Assembly (NCBI GenBank): GCA_012800885.1
Contig: JAAZIL010000032.1
Coordinates: 1 to 18,325 of the forward strand
From: Candidatus Dojkabacteria bacterium
GTDB lineage: Bacteria; Patescibacteriota; Dojkabacteria; SC72
DNA length: 18,325 nt
Direction of reading: 5' to 3'
In this document: one piece after another, positions 1 to 6,943 of the stretch
How the letters are laid out: each line of letters begins with the position of its first letter
Numbering within the stretch: the first letter of the stretch is position 1
Notes under the pieces: model-generated
The model's input: only the letters and a program-made list of their open reading frames with translations
Database searches by the model: none
What the model was told of the DNA's origin: nothing
Position numbers and translations under genes: made by a program

Positions 1-492
1 CATATAGTCTTGCCAAAGGGTAGCACCTATTAGTCCCTTCTCTGCACTTATTGAAAGGAATTTATTATTAGTAATAACAGCTCCTAATTGTTTTAGAATT
101 TCAATATGAGGATCTAATTCACGAATACCTAAACTACAACCCCCTATTTCTTCCTTTATCTCTAAATACTTATGTCTATGAAGTAAAGGAGCAAGAAGAA
201 GAATAGCTCCTCTCATACCTAGAGGGAAACCGGTATCTCCAAATGAGTCACATAGTTTAGAATTTTCTATTGTTATCTCCTTTTTCTTTTTATCCCACTC
301 TATCTTTGATCCAAGAGAAACAAGTAGTTCAATTAATTTGGAAACATCAGTTAAATCTGGGAAATTTTTTAAAGTAACCACCTCATTAGTTAATAAAGTA
401 GCACATAGAATGGGTAAAGCAGAGTTCTTGTTACCCGCAGGCGTAATCACACCACTTAACTTGTTTCCACCTTTGACAATTAGATTTGACAT
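1..492 (-). CDS. murA: UDP-N-acetylglucosamine 1-carboxyvinyltransferase MurA, N-terminal part (cut by window edge)
   Basis: The minus frame is open from an ATG at 492 to the window edge, giving 164 residues; full-length MurA is about 420, so roughly the C-terminal 60% lies outside. MurA transfers enolpyruvate from PEP to UDP-GlcNAc, the first committed step of peptidoglycan synthesis in the cytoplasm. What I see: an N-terminal KGGNKLSG strand, then PAGNKNSALPIL, which matches the family segment with the substrate-binding Lys and Asn, and later MRGAILLLAPLL followed by GGCSLGIRELDPH. The Cys in GGCSLG aligns with E. coli Cys115, the fosfomycin-reactive residue, so this enzyme should be of the fosfomycin-sensitive type. 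It starts 7 nt after the murB stop and is probably co-transcribed with ftsW, murG and murB. A purine-rich AGAAAG precedes the ATG. Confidence 0.93.
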   Translation of the reverse strand, partial: MSNLIVKGGNKLSGVITPAGNKNSALPILCATLLTNEVVTLKNFPDLTDVSKLIELLVSLGSKIEWDKKKKEITIENSKLCDSFGDTGFPLGMRGAILLLAPLLHRHKYLEIKEEIGGCSLGIRELDPHIEILKQLGAVITNNKFLSISAEKGLIGATLWQDYM

Positions 493-499
493 ATTCTTT

Positions 500-1522
500 C
501 TAAATAATGTTAATTTCACACTCTAAATCTATGCCTGTGTTAGATTTAAAATCTTTCTGTATCTCCCTAATGAACAATAGTATATCATCTCCATTAGCAC
601 CACCATAATTTGTAACTATTAAAGGATGATGTATCCATGTACCTACACTTCCCTCCCTTCTGTTTTTCCATCCAAGTTTCTCTAAGATGTACGCAGCAGG
701 TATTTTTACTAAGTCTACATTATTAGTATCATATTTAGGAAGTTGCGGATATTTAGATAACAAACTGTTGTATTCTCGTAGTGAGATTACAGGATTCTTA
801 AAAGTACTACCACAAGAGCCGTACTCCTCTATTTTAGGTAATTTCTCATTACGAATATTCACAATAGCCCAATAAAGAGAGAGAGGAGTTATATCTTCAT
901 CTTTTATCTTCTCTTTAATTCCAGAATATTCTAGATATCTCTTCTCCATATGTCCTTTGTATTTTGGTACTCTAAATGTAACACTTTTTACAATAATATT
1001 GTTTTTCAATTTGTGTTTAAATATACTATCCCTATACTTAAAGTTACACTCCCTATTAGTAAGTATCTCTTCACGTTCGTTAGTTAGATTTACAATCTTT
1101 ACTTCTGTAATAAAGTCTTTTACTTCAGTATTGTAAGCTCCTACATTTTGGATAGGTGTAGCGCCTACTGTACCTGGTATTAATGCAAGATTTTGCAACC
1201 CTATTAGATTATTATCTACACTCCATTTAACAAAACTATCCCAATTTTCTCCTGCTGCTACCTCAATCTCAATAGAGTCCTTATCTTCATTAATAATTTT
1301 TTTGCCTCCGTTCTTAACAAGTAAGATACTCCCTTTGTAATCTTTGGTAAATAGAATATTTGAACCGCCACCTACTATTAAGTAGCTGTTCTTTTTAATA
1401 TATTTGTAAATATCTTTGCTAAAGAAATCTTTATCATTTTCAAGAAAAATTAATAAATCTGTATTCACATCTACTCGGAATGTATTTAGTTCTTTTATTG
1501 AAACATTAGAGTAGATTTTCAT
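500..1522 (-). CDS. murB: UDP-N-acetylenolpyruvoylglucosamine reductase MurB (type I)
   Basis: MurB is the FAD- and NADPH-dependent enzyme that reduces the enolpyruvyl group made by MurA to lactyl, giving UDP-MurNAc. The 340-residue length matches E. coli MurB (about 340). The FAD-binding segment GGGSNILF is at residues 51-58 and the PGTVGATPIQNVGAY block at 116-130. YRDSIFKH at 163-170 marks the type I (E. coli-like) form. GSCGSTFKNP at 236-245 contains the proton-donor Ser (about 239), and the C-terminal LECE carries the conserved Glu. The start ATG lies 13 nt after the murG stop. No Shine-Dalgarno is visible in front of it; the closest upstream element is a -10-like AATACT. It lies between murG and murA in one transcription direction, the same murG-murB order as in Bacillus-type clusters. 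Confidence 0.95.
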   Translation of the reverse strand: MKIYSNVSIKELNTFRVDVNTDLLIFLENDKDFFSKDIYKYIKKNSYLIVGGGSNILFTKDYKGSILLVKNGGKKIINEDKDSIEIEVAAGENWDSFVKWSVDNNLIGLQNLALIPGTVGATPIQNVGAYNTEVKDFITEVKIVNLTNEREEILTNRECNFKYRDSIFKHKLKNNIIVKSVTFRVPKYKGHMEKRYLEYSGIKEKIKDEDITPLSLYWAIVNIRNEKLPKIEEYGSCGSTFKNPVISLREYNSLLSKYPQLPKYDTNNVDLVKIPAAYILEKLGWKNRREGSVGTWIHHPLIVTNYGGANGDDILLFIREIQKDFKSNTGIDLECEINII

Positions 1523-1535
1523 AACAGAGTATTTT

Positions 1536-2714
1536 CTACTTTAAATATTTTGAAAAGATTTCATCAATAATATAGTATGTTGCATTTGTAGGAAACAGAG
1601 CTTTTAATTTTTCATAATCTATCTTTCTTAGCTTGGTTTGCTCAAAGAGTCTCTCTATCTCATATTTTAGATTAGCATTGTCTAAATCTTTCTCTTGTAA
1701 AATATTCGCAGTACCTATGTCATGGAGTACTTTTGCATTAAGATACTGTTCATTATGTGTAACCCAAGGTATAGGGATAAAAAGAGCGAATTTCTCTAAT
1801 ACCCCTATTTCATAAACAGTATTAGCGCCAGCCCTACCAAGGAATAAATCCATATTATTTAGGACGTATCCTATACTATATTTATCAATATATTTTTTAA
1901 TTACTAATCTATCTTGGTATTCCTGCCTTAAACTACCCTTTATTTTCATAATCTCTTCATAGTCCTTAAATATTTTGTTTTCTCCTGTTTGCAGAAGAAT
2001 TCTAAAGAACGGTAGTAGATTCTCTAATTCTTTCTGAATTTTTTGATTTATAGTATGTGAACCAAGACTTCCTCCTGAGATATATATAAATGGTAGGTTA
2101 GTATCTGTATTTACCAAGGAGATAATCTCTAAATCAGTATTAGAAGTAATCTTCTTTTGGAAAATATCTTTTCTTACAACATTGCCAACATGAATACATT
2201 TCTCTTCTGGGAAATATCTCAAAGAGTCTTTAAAAGAGATATATATTCTTGATGCAAATTTACCGACAATCTTGTTAGATAAACCTACAGAAGCAGTCTG
2301 TTCATGGAGATATATAGGTGTTTTGTACAACCATGATATTATACATACAGGGACAGAAACGAATCCTCCTGTGGATATAACAAAAGTTGGTCTCTCTTTC
2401 TTTATAATCTTTAAAGCATCGAAGAGACCTAGTAGAGTTCTTAGTAAGAATTTAGCTCTTTTCAGAGAGAAACGTCGGTGTAGTTTACCTGCTCTGATAA
2501 AATAAGTTTTAAAACCACTCTCTTTAAATACTCGTTTCTCCAAAGAGTTGCCTACTTCCTCATACTCCATACCTAGATCTCCACCAACATAAATAATATT
2601 CTTTTTCGGTATGTTGTAATCCTCAACTACTGCATCTATAAGAGCTTTAGCTACAGAGATGTGTCCTCCTGAACCTCCACCGGTAACCAATATTTTAATA
2701 TCTCCTTTTATCAT
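1536..2714 (-). CDS. murG: UDP-GlcNAc:lipid I N-acetylglucosaminyltransferase MurG
   Basis: MurG adds GlcNAc to lipid I on the inner face of the membrane to make lipid II. It is a GT-B fold glycosyltransferase. The N-terminal loop TGGGSGGHIS (11-20) corresponds to the family GGTGGH diphosphate/lipid-binding loop. STGGFVSVPV (114-123) and YLHEQTASVGLSNK (135-148) are the next family motifs. ISGGSLGSHTINQ (212-224) opens the C-terminal domain, and GRAGANTVYE (293-302) plus PWVTHNEQYLNA (316-327) form the UDP-GlcNAc site. At 392 residues it is somewhat longer than the usual 355-365. Its ATG overlaps the ftsW stop by 4 nt (ATGA), indicating translational coupling. AGAGG, 2 nt before the ATG, is one of the few SD-like stretches in the window. 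Confidence 0.95.
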   Translation of the reverse strand: MIKGDIKILVTGGGSGGHISVAKALIDAVVEDYNIPKKNIIYVGGDLGMEYEEVGNSLEKRVFKESGFKTYFIRAGKLHRRFSLKRAKFLLRTLLGLFDALKIIKKERPTFVISTGGFVSVPVCIISWLYKTPIYLHEQTASVGLSNKIVGKFASRIYISFKDSLRYFPEEKCIHVGNVVRKDIFQKKITSNTDLEIISLVNTDTNLPFIYISGGSLGSHTINQKIQKELENLLPFFRILLQTGENKIFKDYEEIMKIKGSLRQEYQDRLVIKKYIDKYSIGYVLNNMDLFLGRAGANTVYEIGVLEKFALFIPIPWVTHNEQYLNAKVLHDIGTANILQEKDLDNANLKYEIERLFEQTKLRKIDYEKLKALFPTNATYYIIDEIFSKYLK

Positions 2715-3892
2715 ACCTCTGTATATGAGCTTACATTTAGAAGTAACCCAAAAGCTATTAGTGTGACTATTGTACTTGAACCTCCATAGGAAAGGAATGG
2801 TAGAGGGATTCCAGTGAGAGGAATAATTCCTACATTACTTGCCATGTTTAAGAATGCTTGGGTTGTTAACCATATTACAATACCTAAAGCTAGGAGTTGT
2901 CCTTCTTTCTCTTGGATTTTTTCAAAAATTCTAAATCCTCTCCACAAGAAAAACATCCAAGCCATTACCAGTAAGGAGCCACCCCAGAAACCTAACTCTT
3001 CGAGTACTATTGCAAAGGTAGAATCCGTAAATGCAGTAACCTCTACAAGGTATCCAAACCTCTGTCTTGACTGTCCAAAACCTTTCCCCCAAAAGCCACC
3101 ACTACCGATTCCTATTAATATCTGTTGTATTTGATACCCAGTTCCTCTTGGGTCAGTAACTTTCCCTTTTAGAACTAAATCTATATATGTTTTTGCTCTC
3201 TCTAATCTGTAAGGTTCAATAATTATAGTAATTAAAAACACAGGAATTGCTAAAAGTGCTACTGCTAAAGAGCCAAGAGTATGAGCATTGTCCTTACCAG
3301 AGCCGAAGAACATTAAGAATCCAGTAGCAAAGATTATTAGCACAGTACCTAAATCGGGTTGTAAAAGAATTAAGAGTATTACAATTCCAAGTATTGCTAT
3401 TAAACTAGAGAAGTTTCTAAGAAATCCTTTCTTAAAAGCCTCTTTAAGAGTATTGAAGCTGTACTCTCTTTTGCTAAGCCAACTAGATAGATACAGGATT
3501 ATTGCTAATTTTGCGAACTCTGCAGGTTGAATCTGAGGAATCTGTCCTAAACTGAACCATCTTTTAGCTCCATTTACCTCTTTTCCAAATATCAATACTA
3601 AAACTAAGAGAAGGATTATAAAGAGGAGGATAGGGAAAGAGTATTTTAGTATTTTTTTGTAATCTATTATATATGCAAGAAATCCAATTGCTGAACCAAA
3701 TAGTAACCATACTAACTGTTGGTTTAAGAAATGGAATTGATTGTTAAAAGGTTCTTTGTTTGCAATATATACACTTGCGTCAAATATCATTATTGCGCCA
3801 AAAATAGCCATTACAATACAGAAGATTAGTATTGTACTATCTGGCTTATGTCTTTTAGAAACAGAACTTCTTTTTCTTTTCCTGCTCGACAT
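2711..3892 (-). CDS. ftsW: SEDS-family peptidoglycan glycosyltransferase, FtsW type
   Basis: SEDS proteins polymerise glycan strands from lipid II in the membrane; FtsW does this at the division septum with a class B PBP. The 393-residue protein has a basic cytoplasmic N-terminus (RKRKR at 4-8) and about ten hydrophobic helices. Family motifs are QIQPAEFAKLA (120-130), QPDLGTVLI (178-186), GTGYQIQQILIGIGSGGFWG (250-269), VTAFTDSTFAIVLEELGF (285-302) and PLPFLSYGGSS (363-373). Asp290 in TAFTD is the position of the essential catalytic Asp (E. coli FtsW D297). FtsW is preferred over RodA because murG overlaps its 3' end, as in division/cell-wall clusters; sequence alone does not fully exclude RodA. 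It is the first gene of the cluster and has a promoter interlocked with that of the divergent kinase gene. Confidence 0.9.
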   Translation of the reverse strand: MSSRKRKRSSVSKRHKPDSTILIFCIVMAIFGAIMIFDASVYIANKEPFNNQFHFLNQQLVWLLFGSAIGFLAYIIDYKKILKYSFPILLFIILLLVLVLIFGKEVNGAKRWFSLGQIPQIQPAEFAKLAIILYLSSWLSKREYSFNTLKEAFKKGFLRNFSSLIAILGIVILLILLQPDLGTVLIIFATGFLMFFGSGKDNAHTLGSLAVALLAIPVFLITIIIEPYRLERAKTYIDLVLKGKVTDPRGTGYQIQQILIGIGSGGFWGKGFGQSRQRFGYLVEVTAFTDSTFAIVLEELGFWGGSLLVMAWMFFLWRGFRIFEKIQEKEGQLLALGIVIWLTTQAFLNMASNVGIIPLTGIPLPFLSYGGSSTIVTLIAFGLLLNVSSYTEV

Positions 3893-3919
3893 TGTGCTGG
3901 TATTAATATACTATATATT
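3892..3919 (+). promoter_or_regulatory. Predicted promoter of the cytidylate kinase gene
   Basis: On the plus strand, -35-like TTGTGC (3892-3897), a 16 bp spacer and -10 TATATT (3914-3919) end 5 nt before the ATG at 3925, implying transcription starts at or beside the start codon. An alternative -10, TATACT (3907-3912), would give a leader of about 6 nt. The -35 abuts the ftsW start codon on the other strand. Confidence 0.45.
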
Positions 3920-3933
3920 TTAATATGACTCAA
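3905..3933 (-). promoter_or_regulatory. Predicted promoter of ftsW-murG-murB-murA
   Basis: On the minus strand, -35 TTGAGT (3933-3928), a 17 bp spacer and -10 TATATT (3910-3905) end 12 nt before the ftsW ATG, predicting a leader of only about 5-6 nt. The -35 lies inside codons 2-3 of the divergent cytidylate kinase gene. A second -10-like TATAGT (3915-3910) overlaps it. Sequence match only. Confidence 0.5.
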
Positions 3934-4515
3934 AAGAGAGGCAAGATTACATTAGTTTTTGGTGGCCCTGGAGGATCTGGCTCTACGACTATTGCAAAAA
4001 TGTTTTCAAAACATTTTAATATCCCTCATATTTATGCTGGAGATCTCTTTAGAAAGCGCGCTAAGAAGGAAGATATTGAAAACTTTGAAGAATTTCTACA
4101 AGTTATTTCAAAAGGGGGTAATACTCTTGATTTAGAGATAGATAAGGTAATGGAAGAATATGCAAAAAAAGGAAATGTAGTTTTAGATAGTAAAATTTTT
4201 GGTGCATTAGCAAAAGAAAGAGGAATAAACTGTACTGCTACTATATGGTTAGATGCTAAGTTAGGGGTACGAGTAAAACGACATTTAGGTAGAGAAGATG
4301 TAAAAGGTATTAAAAGAGTATTAAGGCGTATAGTAATATGTTTTAATCTCAAGAAACGCTACAGAATTGATAAAGAGAAATACAAGAGGTTGTACGGTAT
4401 TAAGTACAGTAACCCATCTCTTTACTACGATATAGTGATGGATACCTCTAATATGGATGCACAGGAAACATTTAATTTAATTTTAAAAAAATTAAAAGAT
4501 GGAAAATACCTCTAA
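3925..4515 (+). CDS. cmk: Cytidylate kinase, archaeal/type 2-like
   Basis: This P-loop nucleoside monophosphate kinase probably converts CMP/dCMP to the diphosphates in the cytoplasm. The Walker A loop GGPGGSGSTT is at residues 13-22, followed by IPHIYAGDLFRKRA, which fits the AG(E/D)xFR segment of the short archaeal-type CMP kinases, and VVLDSKIFG as the central strand. The C-terminal part YKRLYGIKYSNPSLYYDIVM followed by DTSNM is typical of that family (YxxxYGIDxxDxSxYDxxIxT). At 196 residues it is shorter than the bacterial Cmk of about 225. Assignment is by motif; a related kinase of this fold with another substrate is possible. Its last 17 nt overlap the start of the zinc-ribbon gene. 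No SD precedes the start; a -10 box lies 5 nt before it. Confidence 0.8.
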   Translation: MTQKRGKITLVFGGPGGSGSTTIAKMFSKHFNIPHIYAGDLFRKRAKKEDIENFEEFLQVISKGGNTLDLEIDKVMEEYAKKGNVVLDSKIFGALAKERGINCTATIWLDAKLGVRVKRHLGREDVKGIKRVLRRIVICFNLKKRYRIDKEKYKRLYGIKYSNPSLYYDIVMDTSNMDAQETFNLILKKLKDGKYL

Positions 4516-4738
4516 AATAAATAGTAATCAGAGTAACGTTCCAGATCCAATTAATCATGTTAATCCTGAACCCGTGAAGTCCTACATTGAAGATCCACAC
4601 AATCCAGAAGATTTAGATATAAAGTGGTTAAGATGGAAATGTCTTAAGTGTGGTTATCTGTATGAGGGTGTAAAGGAGCTCAAAAAGTGTCCAAACTGTG
4701 GTAATGATGATGTGGATTATTTTGGAGATACAGATTAA
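4499..4738 (+). CDS. Small rubredoxin-like zinc-ribbon protein
   Basis: This is a 79-residue protein. The first 40 residues are polar, Asn/Pro-rich and probably disordered. The rest is a compact metal-binding knuckle pair: WKCLKCGYLYEG (47-58) and KKCPNCGNDDVDYF (63-76), with four cysteines at 48, 51, 64 and 67. The first half resembles rubredoxin and rubrerythrin tails (CxxCGYxYEG), but the 12-residue gap between the Cys pairs is short, so a zinc or mononuclear iron ribbon is equally possible. It overlaps the kinase gene by 17 nt in another frame, so the two are co-transcribed and probably translationally coupled. The TAA stop lies 2 nt from the opposing tRNA-Leu. No enzyme can be named; it could be an electron carrier or a small nucleic-acid or protein-binding ribbon. 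Confidence 0.75.
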   Translation: MENTSKINSNQSNVPDPINHVNPEPVKSYIEDPHNPEDLDIKWLRWKCLKCGYLYEGVKELKKCPNCGNDDVDYFGDTD

Positions 4739-4740
4739 CA

Positions 4741-4824
4741 TGCCGAGAGGGGGAATCGAACCCCCACTCTATTGCTAGAACGGGATTTTAAGTCCCGCGC
4801 GTCTGCCTTTTCCGCCATCTCGGC
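4741..4824 (-). tRNA. tRNA-Leu (anticodon UAA)
   Basis: Read on the minus strand from 4824, the acceptor GCCGAGA pairs with TCTCGGC and the discriminator is A. The anticodon stem CGGGA/TCCCG encloses loop CTTAAAA, giving UAA. There is a long class II variable arm, and the T arm is GGGGG-TTCGATT-CCCCC. It is 84 nt long. CCA is not encoded (the next bases are TGT), so it must be added after transcription. Confidence 0.97.
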
Positions 4825-4836
4825 ATAGTGGGCTAT

Positions 4837-4865
4837 ATTTTAAAATACAACAACTTTTTTTTCAA
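4837..4865 (-). promoter_or_regulatory. Predicted promoter of tRNA-Leu(UAA)
   Basis: On the minus strand, -35 TTGAAA (4865-4860), a 17 bp spacer and -10 TAAAAT (4842-4837) predict a start near 4830, about 6 nt before the mature tRNA 5' end. It lies in the 77 bp gap between the two tRNAs. That gap shows nothing else except a short TATTTTAAAATA palindrome that overlaps the -10. Confidence 0.5.
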
Positions 4866-4901
4866 TAATATCTCTAATTAGTAGCTTTTTCTTACCAAAT
4901 G

Positions 4902-4974
4902 AGGTGACGATGGGATTCGAACCCACGATAGTGGTTTTGCAGACCACGGCCTTAACCATCTTGGCTACGTCACC
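4902..4974 (-). tRNA. tRNA-Cys (anticodon GCA)
   Basis: Read on the minus strand from 4974, the acceptor GGTGACG pairs with CGTCACC. The anticodon stem GTGGT/ACCAC encloses loop CTGCAAA, giving GCA. The T arm is GTGGG-TTCGAAT-CCCAT (final G-T pair). The discriminator is T, the U73 identity element of tRNA-Cys. It is 73 nt long with no encoded CCA. It starts only 6 nt after the pyruvate kinase stop with no promoter of its own visible between them, so it is probably processed from a pyk read-through transcript or driven from within pyk. Confidence 0.97.
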
Positions 4975-4980
4975 ATTAGG

Positions 4981-6399
4981 CTAGTAACCAATTATATCTT
5001 TTACTGAGAGTATTTCCAAGATGCTATTATTAGATCTGTTCTTAATTGAACTACCACTTATAATAGCAACTTTGTCATTTAATTCTAGCTCACCATAGGA
5101 GTATATGCACACTATTCCCTTTTTTACAGCCTCATCTCTATCATCAGATAAATCTTTAATATAGTATCCTTTAATACCTCTTAAGAGAGCATTTTGTCTA
5201 ATTCTTTGAATATCATTCCCTATCTCCCATATTGGTATGTTTAGTCTGTGTCTAGAGAGACTCTGAGAGGTTTTACCTGTTTGTGATATCACTACTACTC
5301 CTTTTAGATATAATTTATGTACAATATCAAAAAGTGCATTACATAATTCATCTGTTTCAATACTAGCAGAAGTATATCCAGATACTTTCTGTGGGATTAA
5401 TACATCCTCTACTCTAAGAGCAATATCGTTCATAACCTTAACAGTCTCAACAGGATAATTGCCTGTAGATGTCTCAGCAGAGAGCATTACAGCATCACAT
5501 CCATCCATGATTGCATTGGCTACATCACTTACCTCTGCGCGTGTAGGCGTGTTGTTTCCTCTCATTGATTCTAACATTTGAGTAGCAACAATAACCGGCT
5601 TACCAACACATCTACATTTATAGATAATCTCTTTCTGAACAATAGGTACTTCCTCCAGTGGTATCTCGACCCCCATATCTCCTCTTGCAACCATAATCCC
5701 ATCTACTAAATGAAGTATCTGATCAAAGTTATCTATCCCTTCTCTATCTTCTATTTTAGCTATTAGCTTAGTTGAACTCTTACCAATTATTTTCTTAATC
5801 TGAGCTACATCATTAACATTTCTTATAAATGATGCAGAGATAAAATCGAAATTGTTCTCAACTGCAAACTTTATATCTTCTTTATCTTTTTCAGGTAAGG
5901 AAGGGAAATTTAAATGTGTATTAGGTATATTAACAGTTTTCCTAGTCTTTAATACTCCTCCATGAGTTACAATACATTTTACCTCTACATCTTTAATATC
6001 TTCTACCTCTAGTTTGATATTACCATCATCAAGAAATATTTTAGTCTTTCTTGTAATATCGTTATGAAGAGTTGGATATGTGATTGAGATATGTTTTTCA
6101 GAGAAATTACCCTTAAAATCTTCAGGTACAATTATTACCCTATCTCCATCTTTCAGCTCCTTATCCTTAGTAAAACCAGTTACTCTTATCTTGTATCCTT
6201 GTGTATCTAACATAGTAGCAATTCTTGGAGATATGTTGTAAATACTCTTAGAAACTCGTTCTAATTCATCAAAATCAGCAAATGAAGCATTTATTCTTGC
6301 AACATCCATGCCCTCCTTAATCATATTTTCAAGTATCTCTTTATCCCAAGATGAAGGCCCTATTGTAGCAACTATTTTTGTTTTACAGAAACTACTCAT
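4981..6399 (-). CDS. pyk: Pyruvate kinase
   Basis: Pyruvate kinase converts PEP and ADP to pyruvate and ATP, the last ATP-yielding step of glycolysis. The 472 residues are near the usual length (about 470). KIVATIGPSS (8-17) begins the barrel. RINASFADF (35-43) keeps the Asn and Ser of the usual RxNxSHG loop but lacks the His-Gly. LDTQGYKIR (64-72) has the Asp-Thr metal/K+ site and IAKIEDREG (213-221) the catalytic Lys215. RGDMGVEIP (239-247) and KPVIVATQMLESM (267-279) are signature motifs, and VMLSAETSTGNYPVE (304-318) is the family C-terminal barrel motif. A C-terminal domain from about 340 to 472 is present; allosteric ligands cannot be read from sequence. The start is supported by a promoter whose -10 ends 8 nt upstream of the ATG. 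The -35 region is not shared with the divergent membrane-protein gene. Confidence 0.96.
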   Translation of the reverse strand: MSSFCKTKIVATIGPSSWDKEILENMIKEGMDVARINASFADFDELERVSKSIYNISPRIATMLDTQGYKIRVTGFTKDKELKDGDRVIIVPEDFKGNFSEKHISITYPTLHNDITRKTKIFLDDGNIKLEVEDIKDVEVKCIVTHGGVLKTRKTVNIPNTHLNFPSLPEKDKEDIKFAVENNFDFISASFIRNVNDVAQIKKIIGKSSTKLIAKIEDREGIDNFDQILHLVDGIMVARGDMGVEIPLEEVPIVQKEIIYKCRCVGKPVIVATQMLESMRGNNTPTRAEVSDVANAIMDGCDAVMLSAETSTGNYPVETVKVMNDIALRVEDVLIPQKVSGYTSASIETDELCNALFDIVHKLYLKGVVVISQTGKTSQSLSRHRLNIPIWEIGNDIQRIRQNALLRGIKGYYIKDLSDDRDEAVKKGIVCIYSYGELELNDKVAIISGSSIKNRSNNSILEILSVKDIIGY

Positions 6400-6407
6400 A
6401 CAGTATC

Positions 6408-6436
6408 AATATACAGAATAGTAGAGATTGAAACAA
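6408..6436 (-). promoter_or_regulatory. Predicted promoter of pyk
   Basis: On the minus strand, -35 TTGTTT (6436-6431), a 17 bp spacer and -10 TATATT (6413-6408) end 8 nt before the pyk ATG. Transcription would begin 1-2 nt before the start codon, leaving no room for a ribosome-binding site. Confidence 0.55.
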
Positions 6437-6478
6437 GGAATGTACTATCCTATATTATTATGACTTGAAAGAATCCTC

Positions 6479-6507
6479 TTGAAATAGTTGAAATATAATA
6501 ATATAGT
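6479..6507 (+). promoter_or_regulatory. Predicted promoter of the small membrane protein / secG block
   Basis: On the plus strand, -35 TTGAAA (6479-6484), a 17 bp spacer and -10 TATAGT (6502-6507) end 10 nt before the ATG at 6518, giving a leader of about 3-4 nt. An overlapping TATAAT (6494-6499) has no equally good -35 at standard spacing. Confidence 0.5.
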
Positions 6508-6517
6508 ATTACATATA

Positions 6518-6925
6518 ATGAAAAATTTTCTTCGAAAACTGATTCAGTATCTGCTAGTAGCCTACTTTGTTTTAACTCTGTTTGAAAATATAACCCTCCC
6601 CTTAAACTTTTTCTATCATTTCTCTTGTATATTCGCAATAGCAATAATTATCTTCTTCTCCTCTTTTATTCTAAATTTCTTAACAATAAAAGAGAATTTC
6701 CTTACCTGTTTCCTGATGACATTAATACTATCAATAGGTATATTTTTTCTCTTAAAGGCATTTATGCCAGGTTTCTTTATTCAATCTTTTACATTTGAAG
6801 GTATTGATACAAGAAGTTTAGTAATCCATAATTTTGAGGTAACTGTGGTATATACAATTATCATTGCAAGTATGGCCTATTCTTTTATTACTGCATTACT
6901 CAACACTTTGGAGAAAAATTCATAA
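6518..6925 (+). CDS. Small four-helix membrane protein of unknown function
   Basis: I do not recognise this 135-residue protein with confidence. It has a short basic N-terminus (MKNFLRKL) and about four hydrophobic segments near residues 9-24, 32-54, 61-80 and 106-128. A more polar loop (about 82-105, with MPGFF and FTFEGIDTR) precedes the last helix. The helix layout and the PGFFIQSF stretch before the last helix are loosely like the four-TM 'phage holin 4_2' membrane proteins common in bacteria, but this is a weak resemblance. An in-frame ATG at 6488 would add ten residues; the ATG at 6518 is preferred because the predicted promoter would start transcription at about 6514. The gene ends 18 nt before secG in the same direction, so a role near the membrane or translocon is possible but unproven. 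Confidence 0.6.
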   Translation: MKNFLRKLIQYLLVAYFVLTLFENITLPLNFFYHFSCIFAIAIIIFFSSFILNFLTIKENFLTCFLMTLILSIGIFFLLKAFMPGFFIQSFTFEGIDTRSLVIHNFEVTVVYTIIIASMAYSFITALLNTLEKNS

Positions 6926-6936
6926 TATAGTATAAT
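6908..6936 (+). promoter_or_regulatory. Predicted promoter of secG
   Basis: -35-like TTGGAG (6908-6913), a 17 bp spacer and consensus -10 TATAAT (6931-6936) end 7 nt before the secG ATG at 6944. Transcription would start at or one base before the A of ATG. The -35 lies in the last codons of the upstream membrane-protein gene. Confidence 0.6.
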
Positions 6937-6943
6937 TAACCCT

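Noticed and set aside
2814..3134. 106-residue plus-strand frame inside ftsW
   Set aside because: It lies wholly antisense to conserved SEDS motifs and has Ser/Pro/Lys-rich composition typical of shadow frames.
4032..4352. 106-residue open frame antisense to the cytidylate kinase gene
   Set aside because: It is a mirror of the kinase coding frame with no promoter, no domain and no start context.
4836..4862. Intrinsic terminator: palindrome TATTTTAAAATA followed by eight T on the plus strand
   Set aside because: The palindrome has no loop and only A-T pairs, the T run is 7 nt away, and the same bases form a good promoter for tRNA-Leu on the minus strand.
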